The notes under the pieces are model-generated. The model was given only the letters and a program-made list of their open reading frames with translations, did no database searches and had not been told where the DNA came from. A stretch of 64,000 nt of DNA from Oceanospirillum sp048264105 (GTDB lineage Bacteria > Pseudomonadota > Gammaproteobacteria > Pseudomonadales > Halomonadaceae), in assembly GCA_048264105.1 (NCBI GenBank), contig JBLXDJ010000003.1, positions 124,001 to 188,000 on the forward strand. The letters are read 5' to 3'. Shown here one piece after another: positions 45,919 through 55,061 of this stretch; within the stretch, counting starts at the first letter, position 1, and every line of letters starts with the position of its first letter. A program made the position numbers and the translations under genes.

Positions 45919-46686
45919 ATGAATACGGCGATCCGCGTAAACCGACTCCCCAACAGCTGCCTGAGCCATGATCACGAATACCACCAGTTGGTCGTGGCGT
46001 TATCTGGCAAAGCTGAGTTCGAGATTGAAGGTAATCAGGGCATCGTTACGCCCTGGCAGGGATGTCTTGTGCCTTCAGAACACACGCATTATTACGAAGG
46101 CATAGGTGCCAATAATCATCTGATTATCGACCTGCCCCATCGCCATCCCCTGCTGCAAAGCAGCGTGATCGACCTGAGCCGTCTTTTTGATACGCCGGGT
46201 TATTTCACCATCGACAGTAATCTGAAACTCTTTCTCTCCTTTATGCTGAAAGAGATCGAACTGTTTGGTGATGATCCGGGTACGGCAGACTTCCTCGCAT
46301 TTGCGTTTCTGCACCGCCTGCACCAGCGAATCTTTCAGCAGGAAGCTCCGCTGAAACAGATCGACAGGGTGACACTGAAACTGGATCTGATTGATCGCTA
46401 TATCGCTGAGCATCTGGCTGAAAAAATCTCCGTTGCACAACTGGCCGATGTCGCCTGTATGAGTGAAAGCCATTTTCACATCATGTTCCGCAATGTCGTC
46501 GGCATTACACCGCATCAGTATCTGATTCAGGCGCGCCTGAAAGAAGCTGCCCGACTGCTGCGCCAGTCCCAATCGCCACTAAACGATATTGCTGAACAAA
46601 CAGGCTTCACCAGTCAAAGCGCCCTTGGCAATGCATTTAAGCGTTATTTTCAGCTGACTCCGGGCCAGTTCCGCAATCAACATTAA
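45919..46686 (+). CDS. AraC-family transcriptional regulator
   Basis: 255 residues. An N-terminal cupin sensor (about 10-90, HDHEYHQLVVALSG, then PWQGCLVPSEHTHYYEG) and a C-terminal double helix-turn-helix (about 155-255) with VAQLADVACMSESHFHIMFRNVVGITPHQYLIQARLKEAARLL and the second helix pair DIAEQTGFTSQSALGNAFKRYF. putP follows on the same strand after 416 bp that contain phased TTTGC repeats, so putP is a likely target. The inducer is unknown; proline or an osmolyte is plausible. Confidence 0.9.
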   Translation: MNTAIRVNRLPNSCLSHDHEYHQLVVALSGKAEFEIEGNQGIVTPWQGCLVPSEHTHYYEGIGANNHLIIDLPHRHPLLQSSVIDLSRLFDTPGYFTIDSNLKLFLSFMLKEIELFGDDPGTADFLAFAFLHRLHQRIFQQEAPLKQIDRVTLKLDLIDRYIAEHLAEKISVAQLADVACMSESHFHIMFRNVVGITPHQYLIQARLKEAARLLRQSQSPLNDIAEQTGFTSQSALGNAFKRYFQLTPGQFRNQH

Positions 46687-46712
46687 GCCTTTCGCTTTAC
46701 TTTAAAGACCTC

Positions 46713-46763
46713 TTATTTGCTCACAATCAGAGCTTTTTGCAAAAAAATCACAGTTTTTTGCAA
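46713..46763 (+). promoter_or_regulatory. Phased TTTGC repeats, likely operator for the AraC-type regulator
   Basis: TTTTTGCAA occurs at 46734-46742 and again at 46755-46763, exactly 21 bp apart, and a weaker TATTTGC ends at 46720, about 20 bp earlier. Direct repeats two helical turns apart are the hallmark of AraC-type activator sites. They lie directly after the regulator gene and before putP. Confidence 0.55.
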
Positions 46764-47102
46764 GAAGCTCCCCTCTTATCTCAATACAGTGGCCTCAGCG
46801 TGGTCTTCTATACCCTCGCTTACTGTCTCTCTATCTCAGATTGCACGCAGAGAGAGGACAACCCACAGGAAGTAATCGCCTCCAGAAGAGGCAAGAGCAG
46901 AAGTAATCATCTACCCTCTGTAGATATTGCTTGGCATTTGTTCTGCTGTACCGCATTGAATTCGGTTTGCTCCATTATGCTCAAACCCAATTCTGTCCGG
47001 TGTAGCCCGTTGGGTATTAGCCTCCATCAGTAGAGGTTCGCAAACACCATCCGGTGTGCCCATAAAAATAACTAAAGAGTCTGCACATAAAGGTAAACTA
47101 CC
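46764..47102 (+). other. Long untranslated leader of putP
   Basis: No convincing gene. A possible -10 (TATACC, 46809-46814) follows the phased repeats and would give an mRNA leader of about 280 nt. Near its end TCCGGTGT-GCCC occurs twice (about 46997 and 47050) around a small CCTC/GAGG hairpin. These could form alternative structures; no known riboswitch was recognised. Confidence 0.4.
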
Positions 47103-48578
47103 ATGGTAGAAACTAACGCGATTGTTGGCTGGACCTTTGTGGTCTATATCGCCCTGATGCTAGGGATCGGTATTTACGCCTACCGCAAAACACAAGATCT
47201 TTCCGATTACATTCTGGGTGGCCGTAGCTTAGGCCCTTGGCCTTCTGCACTGTCTGCCGGTGCTTCTGACATGAGTGGCTGGTTGCTGCTGGGCCTGCCG
47301 GGTTATGCTCTGGCGGCTGGTTTTGAAGCTTTCTGGCTGGCCGGTGGCCTGCTGGTGGGTACCTGGCTGAACTGGTTAATCGTTGCAGGTCGTCTGCGCG
47401 TGTACAGCCAACTGGCCAGTGACTCTCTGACGCTGCCTGAGTTCTTTGAAAAACGCTTCCGCGATAACTCTCACCTGCTGCGTGTTATCTCTGCGTTCTT
47501 CATCCTGATGTTCTTCCTGTTCTACACCAGCTCCGGTCTGGTTGCCGGTGGTAAGCTGTTCGCAACTGTATTCGGCATGGACTACTTCACTGCCGTACTG
47601 GTCGGTACTCTGGCTGTGATCACCTACACCTTCTTCGGTGGTTTCCTGGCGGTGTCCTGGACGGATCTGGTACAGGGTCTGATGATGGCGGCGGCTCTGG
47701 TCATCGTTCCTGTGATCCTGCTGGGTGAAACCGGTGGCGTATCCGGCACGTTTGCTGCGATGGAAGCGAAGAATCCTGAATTCCTGACGCTGTTCTCAGG
47801 TATGGACGGCGAGCCTCTGGGCATTATCGCCATCATCTCTCTGGTAGCCTGGGGTCTGGGTTACTTCGGTCAGCCACATATTCTGGCGCGTTTTGCGGCT
47901 ATCCGTAGCGAAGATGACATCCCGACAGCCCGTCGTATTGCAACTGGCTGGACTGCAATCAGCCTGCTGGGTGCCTGCTTTGTTGGTTTTGGTGCCGTAA
48001 GCTATCTGGATTCCGGTCTTGCTGATGGCGAAACCGTATTCATGGTGCTGGTGAACGCTCTGTTCCACCCGGTTGTGGCAGGTATCCTGCTGGCAGCGAT
48101 TCTGGCAGCGGTAATGTCCACTGCGGATTCCCAGCTGCTGGTATCCTCTTCTGCACTGACCGAAGACTTCTATAAGTCTCTGTTCCGCAAAGATGCGACT
48201 CAGAAAGAACTGGTTATGGTTGGCCGTGTTGCCGTTGTTGGTATTGCGGTGATTGCACTGCTGCTGGCCCGTGATCCGGATTCATCTGTACTGGGTCTGG
48301 TGTCTTACGCCTGGGCAGGTTTTGGTGCGGCATTTGGTCCAACCCTGATTCTGGCTCTGTTCTGGAAACGCATGACCCGTAACGGCGCTCTGGCCGGCAT
48401 CATCGTTGGTGGTGTAACGGTTGTGGTCTGGAAACAACTGTCCGGCGGTCTGTTCGACATCTACGAGATCGTTCCTGGCTTTATTCTGGCCTGGATCGCA
48501 ATCTACGTTGTCAGCCTGATCACACCTGAGCCTTCTCAGGAAATTCAGGCAGAATTTGATCAGGTTGCTAACCGCTAA
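47103..48578 (+). CDS. putP: Sodium/proline symporter
   Basis: 491 residues, the usual PutP length, with 13 predicted membrane segments of the solute:sodium symporter family. Characteristic segments are SDYILGGRSLGPWPSALSAGASDMSGWLLLGLPG (about 33-66), GLGYFGQPHILARF (about 250) and STADSQLLVSSSALTEDFY (about 340). It imports proline with Na+ for nutrition or osmoprotection. A long leader with an AraC-type operator precedes it, and a strong terminator follows. No putA is adjacent. Confidence 0.94.
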   Translation: MVETNAIVGWTFVVYIALMLGIGIYAYRKTQDLSDYILGGRSLGPWPSALSAGASDMSGWLLLGLPGYALAAGFEAFWLAGGLLVGTWLNWLIVAGRLRVYSQLASDSLTLPEFFEKRFRDNSHLLRVISAFFILMFFLFYTSSGLVAGGKLFATVFGMDYFTAVLVGTLAVITYTFFGGFLAVSWTDLVQGLMMAAALVIVPVILLGETGGVSGTFAAMEAKNPEFLTLFSGMDGEPLGIIAIISLVAWGLGYFGQPHILARFAAIRSEDDIPTARRIATGWTAISLLGACFVGFGAVSYLDSGLADGETVFMVLVNALFHPVVAGILLAAILAAVMSTADSQLLVSSSALTEDFYKSLFRKDATQKELVMVGRVAVVGIAVIALLLARDPDSSVLGLVSYAWAGFGAAFGPTLILALFWKRMTRNGALAGIIVGGVTVVVWKQLSGGLFDIYEIVPGFILAWIAIYVVSLITPEPSQEIQAEFDQVANR

Positions 48579-48608
48579 AACCGGCAGCAAATGATCAGAT
48601 AATGACCG

Positions 48609-48640
48609 AACAAAGGGCCCTCAGGGGCCCTTTGTTGTTT
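48609..48640 (+). terminator. Intrinsic terminator of putP
   Basis: A 10-bp stem (CAAAGGGCCC 48611-48620 with GGGCCCTTTG 48625-48634), a 4-nt loop, then TTGTTT. It is 32 bp past the stop. Confidence 0.88.
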
Positions 48641-48781
48641 CTGATTCCGACCCCGTTCAATTGCCGAATAAAAAAACCGGCAGATAAACAAACCAGAAGA
48701 TATCTGAGTTACAATCAGGCAGATCACTTTTTTCAGGTGAGTAAAAAGACCGCCTGTTACTTCGGAATTCTGGAAGAACCC

Positions 48782-50527
48782 ATGCCTTCAAAAGCCACAT
48801 CCAAAAGCAATTCTCCCGCCAAAGGACTTAACCACTGGCGCAAAGAACTGTTGAAAGTGTCGCTGCCCGCATTAGCCGATACCGGCGCACGCTTAACGCA
48901 AAAACTTAAGACGCCGGATGTGTCGCTGCATGAACTTGAGCAGGTTATCGCTGATGATCCCGTGCTCTCCTTCCAGATGATCGCTCAGGCAAGCCGGGTG
49001 CGAACCAACCCGGAGAATGATGTTCTCTCGCTGCCTCATGCGCTCTCCTTACTGGGCATGGACAAACTTCGCCCGTTGCTCAGCAAGGTAAAATATATCC
49101 GCTTTGATCCGGCGAAAACGGCTCATAACGCATTTCTTCAGGCATTGAATATCAGCCTGCATGCGGCGACTCAGGCCTATAAAATTGCGGAGCAAAAATC
49201 CCCCGGCAGTGGCGAAGGCAACTACTGGATCTCTCTTCGTCTTAGCTCTGTGTTCTGGCAACTGGCTCTTGCGTCGCCAAAGACCTATCACGCCATTGAG
49301 AAACGGGTTCAGACCGGCGAAAGCCGTCACAGTGTTGAGATGGAGCTGATGGGTTGTACCACTCAGCAGCTGACCCGCGCCATGCTGAAGGACTGGTATC
49401 TGAGTGAATACACCCAATCCAACCTGAACACACTTCTGGGAGCAAAACCCAGAATGCTGGCCACAATTTCCCGGTGTGCATGGCGTGAGGGTTTAGCGCC
49501 GGAAGTACCAAAAAGTGTTGGCCATTTTCTGCAAACACCCTGGACGGCATCGGTTCTGGCTCACTGGCTGGCACTGAACGCCGCCGTCAACTGGGCAGGC
49601 CCCAAAACAGAACGTATTGAGCGCATGATTGCCACCTACCTGCATCAGCACTTTGACGAGGTCGTGCCTTTCCTGCATCGCAATGCGGTACTCTGCTCTG
49701 CCAGCCATCAGCTTGATGGTGTATGGCTCCCTGCTATCAAACTGCTGCATCCGCCCCTTAAAAAACGTTCGCTGCCGAAGAAGACGACAGCAGATGAGGT
49801 GAAAAAACCGAAACGCTTCAAAGACCTTTCCAGTGATACCCGCAAGCGGGCGGAACTGAAGCCGGTGAGAGTACCGGCAGAACCACTTAAAGCCAGAACG
49901 AATCAGCAGCCGGTGGCCGCCTCATCAGCGCCCGAGCAGCCAAGGAAAACAGCAACGTCGGAAAGCAAACCGATTGCGGTTCAAACGGCACTCTTCAAGC
50001 TCTATTACCTGCAAACCGTTAAACAGCAGCAGGTTTTCTCCATCCACCAGATGATGGACGGTGCCAGTCAGGTATTACATTTTGATCTGGGACTGACCCG
50101 CTGCATTCTGTTTATGAAATCCCGCAGTCATGGCAGCGTTAAAGGGGTTTATGCCAAAGGATTTGATGACAACACGCCATTCGGCAAGATGACCCTTAGC
50201 GCGGACAGCAAACACCTTTTTGGCAAACTGCTGAGTAAACAATCTGCACTTTGGGTAAAACCGGAATCCCGACAGCGCTACATCAAAAGCTTGCCAAGCG
50301 GACTGTGGGAACACCTGCAGGAACCGAACGAGTTTGTTTTATCCAGTATTATGCTGAGAGGCAACGTGTCAGGGATCTTATATGCGGATACCAAAGGTTC
50401 AACTCAGCCTTTAAGCGAGTCTCACTACGCTACTTTCAGAGCCCTGGCGCAGGCTATCAGTCATGGGATGGGAACATTAGCGGATCAGAAGGAACAGCAA
50501 CAACGCCAGCAACCGCCACTGACCTGA
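48782..50527 (+). CDS. HDOD-domain signalling protein with a C-terminal GAF-like domain
   Basis: 581 residues from the ATG at 48782 (GGAAG upstream); a longer in-frame start at 48602 overlaps the putP terminator and is rejected. The HDOD core lies at about 20-260 (LPALADTGARLTQKL, ADDPVLSFQMIAQASRV, LPHALSLLGMDKLRPLL), followed by a Pro/Lys-rich linker (about 325-400) and a GAF-like domain (about 405-570) ending SGILYADTKGS...YATFRALAQAISHGM. HDOD proteins are signalling scaffolds without the HD metal residues. The partner and ligand are unknown. Confidence 0.82.
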   Translation: MPSKATSKSNSPAKGLNHWRKELLKVSLPALADTGARLTQKLKTPDVSLHELEQVIADDPVLSFQMIAQASRVRTNPENDVLSLPHALSLLGMDKLRPLLSKVKYIRFDPAKTAHNAFLQALNISLHAATQAYKIAEQKSPGSGEGNYWISLRLSSVFWQLALASPKTYHAIEKRVQTGESRHSVEMELMGCTTQQLTRAMLKDWYLSEYTQSNLNTLLGAKPRMLATISRCAWREGLAPEVPKSVGHFLQTPWTASVLAHWLALNAAVNWAGPKTERIERMIATYLHQHFDEVVPFLHRNAVLCSASHQLDGVWLPAIKLLHPPLKKRSLPKKTTADEVKKPKRFKDLSSDTRKRAELKPVRVPAEPLKARTNQQPVAASSAPEQPRKTATSESKPIAVQTALFKLYYLQTVKQQQVFSIHQMMDGASQVLHFDLGLTRCILFMKSRSHGSVKGVYAKGFDDNTPFGKMTLSADSKHLFGKLLSKQSALWVKPESRQRYIKSLPSGLWEHLQEPNEFVLSSIMLRGNVSGILYADTKGSTQPLSESHYATFRALAQAISHGMGTLADQKEQQQRQQPPLT

Positions 50528-50582
50528 GCCTGAAACACCTCAGCCTTAATCTGATAACAGGCTGTTAAGGCTACTGAGTTTG

Positions 50583-51320
50583 TCAGTGGATGCGGTTCTT
50601 ACGGAAAACCAGCTCAATATCTTCAAAACCAGCCCCTTTGGCGGCCTTCCCATCGGGGTTCTGAACCGGGTAATGATGGCGCTCAATATAGAGACTGGCG
50701 CGGGAGAAATCCCAATGTCCGACATGCCCCTCTCTGAGGTATTGTCCGACTTCAGCGGGCATCGTATGGCCCAGAACCGGCAGGGACAAACTTTGGCCAA
50801 AGCGAATCAGTTCATCCACCGCGCCAGCCTGCCCATATTCTCCAAGTCTTAAACTGACCCGCATCTCCTCAATGGCACCCATGCTGCCAATCGCCATATA
50901 GCGCAGGCTATGCTGATTGTTCACACCAAGATAACGCACCTGACTCTGACAACGCACCGAACCATCTTTCTGATGCTGGTACTGACCAGAGAGTGACAGA
51001 TGACTCAGATAATGGCATTCGTCTGCCATATGGGCACTCTGGTAGATAGCGTCCGGCTGAAACATCGAGAAAATGCCATACAGCACCAGCCCAAAAGCAG
51101 AGCCGGCAATAAGGTAAGGTTTTGAGGAAGCAAGGGAGCTTTGTTCTGAAGCCGCAGATGGCTCGGATGTGACAACTGACTTTGCGGATCGACCGGTTCC
51201 TGACGAAGTAACCGACTTTGAAACAGGGCCGGAGGCAGACTGAAATACCGGAATCGACAAATGTACCGCTTTGCGGTTCGCATCCGGCTTCTGCCAGCCT
51301 AACAGTTTTGACGATTTCAT
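50583..51320 (-). CDS. Hypothetical single-pass membrane protein
   Basis: 245 residues from the ATG at 51320 (AAGGAG upstream). A Ser-rich, disordered N-terminal part (about 1-65), one membrane segment (about 70-88), then a soluble C-terminal domain with a Cys pair (ECHYLSH...VRCQSQVRY) that could form a periplasmic disulfide. It lies downstream of the receiver-kinase gene on the same strand with 136 bp between. Not recognised. Confidence 0.65.
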   Translation of the reverse strand: MKSSKLLGWQKPDANRKAVHLSIPVFQSASGPVSKSVTSSGTGRSAKSVVTSEPSAASEQSSLASSKPYLIAGSAFGLVLYGIFSMFQPDAIYQSAHMADECHYLSHLSLSGQYQHQKDGSVRCQSQVRYLGVNNQHSLRYMAIGSMGAIEEMRVSLRLGEYGQAGAVDELIRFGQSLSLPVLGHTMPAEVGQYLREGHVGHWDFSRASLYIERHHYPVQNPDGKAAKGAGFEDIELVFRKNRIH

Positions 51321-51456
51321 CGGCTCGTTCTCCTTGCCACAGGGGCTATATAGATAACCATAGCCCATCCGTCTTGTCTAATCCTTTAGTCTAAAACAGT
51401 GGTTGTCGGGTCATCCTGAAACCGATAACAACTGCGAACTTACTGATACTTAACGA

Positions 51457-52752
51457 TTAATCTGAAATTCTCTGACGGAGGGTTAACCTGAAACCCGCTC
51501 CGGTATCCACATCCAGTAATGACAACGAGCCTTTCAGTCGCTTCAGCGCTAACTCACGAGCTAAAGCCAGTCCGATTCCGCTGCCTCCGGTATCGCCACG
51601 GGTTGTAAAGAAAGCATCAAAGACATGCTCACGGTTCTCCGGCGCAATACCATTACCATTATCCTGATAAACCAGCTCAACCGCTTCCTGCCCGTCATCT
51701 CCTGCGAGCTGACGAACCGATATTTTAATCCGGTTCTCGTCGCTCAGCGCCCGGCCGGAAAAACCGTGTCGCAAACTGTTCATAATCAGATTCGACAACA
51801 CCTGTGTTAACGCTCCGGCATCTGATGACATCTGAATACCTTCCGGACAACTTAACGTAATCTCAGGGACTTTCTTACGGGTTTCAAAATGCAGACTACG
51901 CACCAGATCCTGCAGCAGGTTTGCCAGATCAAAATCAATGATCGTTACCCCGGACTGATTATTCGCAATCGCTTTAAAGCTTTTCACCAGATCGATTGAA
52001 CGCTGAAGGTTATCCCAGGTGAGCTGAGCGGCCTCGCTGCTTGAGTCCAGCTCTGCTTTGAGTTCACTCTGAGATATCTCGCCCTGTTCCGCCCGATCTT
52101 TCAGACGATCAATCAATTCCTGCAGATAACTAAGGCTACTGATACAGACACCTAAAGGTGTGCCTATCTCATGGGCCATACCGGAGATCAGAATATCGGA
52201 GGGAAGCGAATCAGGGTTTTGCAGCGAGGTGAAGGTTTGCTCACCTTCAGAGGGTTTCTCTGCGGCCATGGCATCCTGCTGGCCTTTAATATCACGGTAG
52301 GAACGCAGAGCAGAGAAAAAGAGCGTCACCAATTTGGTTTTGGTCAGCTCAGTTTTATCCTTGTAATCGTTGATGTCATAGCGCCGCACGACATCTTCTT
52401 CTGGGGCCTGCCCGGGCTGACCGGTGCGCAATACAATACGTACCGCATGGTTTCCCGCTTCTTCCCGAATGTAATGGGCCACATTAAGCCCTGCCTGATC
52501 ATCTTCCATTACAACGTCAAGCAGCACCAGAGCAATATCCGGGTGCTGATCGATCATTTCACAGGCTTCTTTACCACTGAACGCGCTTATAAACTGAACA
52601 GGCAGGTCATCAAACTGAAAACCGGACATCACCATTTTGGTGACCTGATGTACGGCAGCATCATCATCTGCGATCAAAACCTTCCAGGCTGAACGAGCAG
52701 GGCTGCTGGCTGAGATTGCCGAGCTATCCGTTAATGTCCGACTGTCATTCAT
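51457..52752 (-). CDS. Soluble receiver-histidine kinase hybrid
   Basis: 431 residues, no membrane segment. The N-terminal receiver (24-155) has Asp30/Asp31, phospho-acceptor Asp79 (LVLLDVVME), Thr110 and Lys133. The kinase part follows: His194 in GMAHEIGTPLG, N box NLIMNSLRHG, G1 DNGNGIA and G2 TGGSGIGLALARELA. The receiver-first order without an output domain marks a kinase whose activity is controlled by another kinase. It has no partner response regulator nearby. Likely a phosphorelay or chemosensory-style node. Confidence 0.92.
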   Translation of the reverse strand: MNDSRTLTDSSAISASSPARSAWKVLIADDDAAVHQVTKMVMSGFQFDDLPVQFISAFSGKEACEMIDQHPDIALVLLDVVMEDDQAGLNVAHYIREEAGNHAVRIVLRTGQPGQAPEEDVVRRYDINDYKDKTELTKTKLVTLFFSALRSYRDIKGQQDAMAAEKPSEGEQTFTSLQNPDSLPSDILISGMAHEIGTPLGVCISSLSYLQELIDRLKDRAEQGEISQSELKAELDSSSEAAQLTWDNLQRSIDLVKSFKAIANNQSGVTIIDFDLANLLQDLVRSLHFETRKKVPEITLSCPEGIQMSSDAGALTQVLSNLIMNSLRHGFSGRALSDENRIKISVRQLAGDDGQEAVELVYQDNGNGIAPENREHVFDAFFTTRGDTGGSGIGLALARELALKRLKGSLSLLDVDTGAGFRLTLRQRISD

Positions 52753-52881
52753 GAAAGCACTCCCGGTGATGCATCTGTCTGACTTCTTTTCCTCTATTGA
52801 AAGTAACGGAGTTCATAGACAAAAACAATTTATCCGCCAACGGAGTTACAGAAACCTGACACTGCTCAGAATTGTGCGCCT

Positions 52882-53904
52882 CTAGTTCATAATGGCAGAC
52901 AGCTCATTTCTGAGTCGGGGGTCGAGCAGCACAGAGCTCTGAGGCAACCATTCTTTGCGCAACATCAGCTTACGAATCAACGCGTTAGAGCTAATTGCCT
53001 GCTGCCAGCTGCAGCCTTTAACGGCATTATCGGCGCAGGGCTGAGCGTACTCGTTCACATACTCCTGCCAGAATTCCGGCAGGAAACGGCGAACCGGTCG
53101 GCCGGTTTCTTCAGCAATATGCTCTGCAAGCGCCAGTCCACTGGAGTCCAGATCACCAAAGTGCACATGGGGAACATACTGAGGAATCATTTTCAGAACT
53201 TTAATCGCCAGATCCGGATAGTTCAGGGGAGCCCAGATCAGCATCAGATGCTCAGGAATATCCATATCGACAAATACGGAGAGGTTCTCAACGGTCATCA
53301 CCATGTAAGGCTGCTCACCATCAACCTCTGTCAGCTCCATCACATCACGCTCAGGGATTGCGGCATGAGACATCAGCTGCAGCATCGGCCCCAACCGAAT
53401 CGGCTTCAGCATCTTACGCACCAGATGCATATCAGTTGTGCCACGCACTCTTAACACCGCATCCTCACTGATACGGTATTTGGGCAGCAGGCCCTGTAGC
53501 TCATCGGAGATTTCAGCCCGTTCATCACCGCCATAAAGGGTGTTGTAGCTTTTCCGGTTCAGCCATACCGGCAGATCGAAGCGAGTATTGGTACGGATAA
53601 ACTCAAGGCGACGCATGAATGCATCACGCTCTTCATCCTGCATGCTCATACCTGACAGCGCCAGCTCCTGCCATTGTGGCAGATTCTGATCGAGCATTTT
53701 GGGAAACTGATGACGCCCTTTGACCGTTAAGGAATAGGTATCGCCGCTCTCTGCGGGACTCAACCATTCAAGGTCAAGCAACTCACTGATCATGGGCCAG
53801 GTATAAACATCACGCCGGATACGTTCGGTCTTAAATAACGCAATCGCAGCGTCCCTTAATATCTGACTTTGCCAATCTACCGTTAATTCTGGCTGATCAC
53901 TCAT
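52882..53904 (-). CDS. Orphan JetD-like protein (DUF2220, Toprim-type nuclease family)
   Basis: 340 residues from the ATG at 53904 (GGAAGAGG upstream). The C-terminal half has the Toprim metal motifs of DUF2220/JetD: Glu206 in TVENLSVF and Asp251-x-Asp253 in HFGDLDSSGLALAEHI. Residues 1-190 are mostly helical with a winged-helix-like start, as in the JetD arm domain. JetD is the DNA-cleaving subunit of Wadjet plasmid-defence systems, related to topoisomerase VI subunit A. jetA, jetB and jetC are not in the window, so the role of this lone protein is open. It lies 140 bp after the TetR gene on the same strand. Confidence 0.7.
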   Translation of the reverse strand: MSDQPELTVDWQSQILRDAAIALFKTERIRRDVYTWPMISELLDLEWLSPAESGDTYSLTVKGRHQFPKMLDQNLPQWQELALSGMSMQDEERDAFMRRLEFIRTNTRFDLPVWLNRKSYNTLYGGDERAEISDELQGLLPKYRISEDAVLRVRGTTDMHLVRKMLKPIRLGPMLQLMSHAAIPERDVMELTEVDGEQPYMVMTVENLSVFVDMDIPEHLMLIWAPLNYPDLAIKVLKMIPQYVPHVHFGDLDSSGLALAEHIAEETGRPVRRFLPEFWQEYVNEYAQPCADNAVKGCSWQQAISSNALIRKLMLRKEWLPQSSVLLDPRLRNELSAIMN

Positions 53905-54044
53905 CGAAAACCTCTTCCTTACAGAATATGCGTAGCTGTGCATCATACCGAAAGGGCGTTCGGGGGAATAGCACCCGCAAAGATCCCCGGAGAATGAGGA
54001 TCAGGGCGGGAGGTTCTGTCCGCAGCCGTGATGACGGCCGGATA

Positions 54045-54680
54045 TCAGGCGTGGGCTAATTTCTGAGCAGGAGATACGCTGGCAACGGGACGCGCAGGGT
54101 TAAGCAGTAGCTGCTTTAACAGGTCATCTGCGATTCCCTGAAAATGGCCCCGGTCACCGGAAGCACGGGCCACCAGCATTGCGCCCTGAAGCGTGGCCAG
54201 GAGAATACGGGACTGAGACTGGAAGCCACCGGCAAACTGCAGCTCATGAGCCCGCTTGCCCTGCTCAAGCGTTTGGCCAAGCCAGCGCTCGGTTTCGCTG
54301 ACAAAACGCTGCAGGTGCTCTTTTGCAAGGGGCGGTAACGCCTCAACTTCTGCCGATAGCATAGTGACCGGACACAGCTTCTCTTTGTCTTTGATGATAC
54401 GGCTGTAGATCTGCGTAAATTCACGCAACCGGGCATGGCATGAGTCATGTTTGCGATCCAGCTGCTGCAAACGCTCCAGAAACTGGTCGACATAACGTGC
54501 ACAAAGGCTGATCACCAGATCACCTTTGGATGGGAAGTGGTAGTGAATACTCGCTTTACGAATTTTGACCCGCTCGGCAATGTCCTGATAACTAAAGCCG
54601 TTAAAGCCCTGACGCTGCAGCAGATCCTGGGCAATGTCCAGAATACGCTCAGCCGTCGATGCGTTATTGTTTTTATTCAT
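54045..54680 (-). CDS. TetR-family transcriptional regulator
   Basis: 211 residues. The N-terminal helix-turn-helix (about 10-56) has ERILDIAQDLLQRQGFNGFSYQDIAERVKIRKASIHYHFPSKGDLV, followed by a helical ligand domain typical of the TetR_C type (LCPVTMLSAEVEALP, then GAMLVARASGD). The ligand is unknown. It could control itself and the downstream DUF2220 gene, or the divergent antiporter gene 381 bp away. Confidence 0.9.
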   Translation of the reverse strand: MNKNNNASTAERILDIAQDLLQRQGFNGFSYQDIAERVKIRKASIHYHFPSKGDLVISLCARYVDQFLERLQQLDRKHDSCHARLREFTQIYSRIIKDKEKLCPVTMLSAEVEALPPLAKEHLQRFVSETERWLGQTLEQGKRAHELQFAGGFQSQSRILLATLQGAMLVARASGDRGHFQGIADDLLKQLLLNPARPVASVSPAQKLAHA

Positions 54681-55061
54681 CTTGACCCTAAATAAGCAGC
54701 AGGCGAACGCCGATGCTCTTTTCTCTATTTTGTTATTGTCTGCACCCGGCCGGTTAAAGCCGACGCAATTTACGGATGGTGACAGTCAGACTGTCCAGCG
54801 TGCCTGTTATTTTTATTTCTGGCACGACGGAATCATCTTAGCATTAAGATGCGTGATCTATCATCTTACCGATAGGTATAAAAATGTGAAAAAACCATCT
54901 GCAGCGGCCCTCCTCCTGATCCGGTGAGTCTTTACTTTTTGCCACAGGCCATCACAGAAGTGGTATTTTATTTTCTTCGGGGGGTGATAACCTCAACGAT
55001 ACCGCTTTAACCCGCAATCACAGACCGATTAACAAGCAAGGGCTTTAGCCTAAGGATGCCG
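54681..55061. other. Intergenic region between the TetR gene and the CPA2 antiporter
   Basis: About 380 bp separating divergent genes. It is AT-rich in the middle (54790-54900). No convincing gene, RNA or clear dyad operator was found; reading frames across it lack ribosome sites. Confidence 0.4.

Noticed and set aside
46737..47033. Plus-strand frame of 98 codons before putP
   Set aside because: It begins within the phased TTTGC repeats, has no ribosome site and a composition unlike a protein; more likely the putP leader.
52882..53904. A complete Wadjet defence system
   Set aside because: Only a JetD-like protein is present; the neighbours are a TetR regulator and a kinase, with no SMC-like or MukF/MukE-like genes in the window.
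54634..54927. Plus-strand frame of 97 codons upstream of the CPA2 antiporter
   Set aside because: It starts inside the TetR gene in antisense and has no ribosome site or family resemblance.
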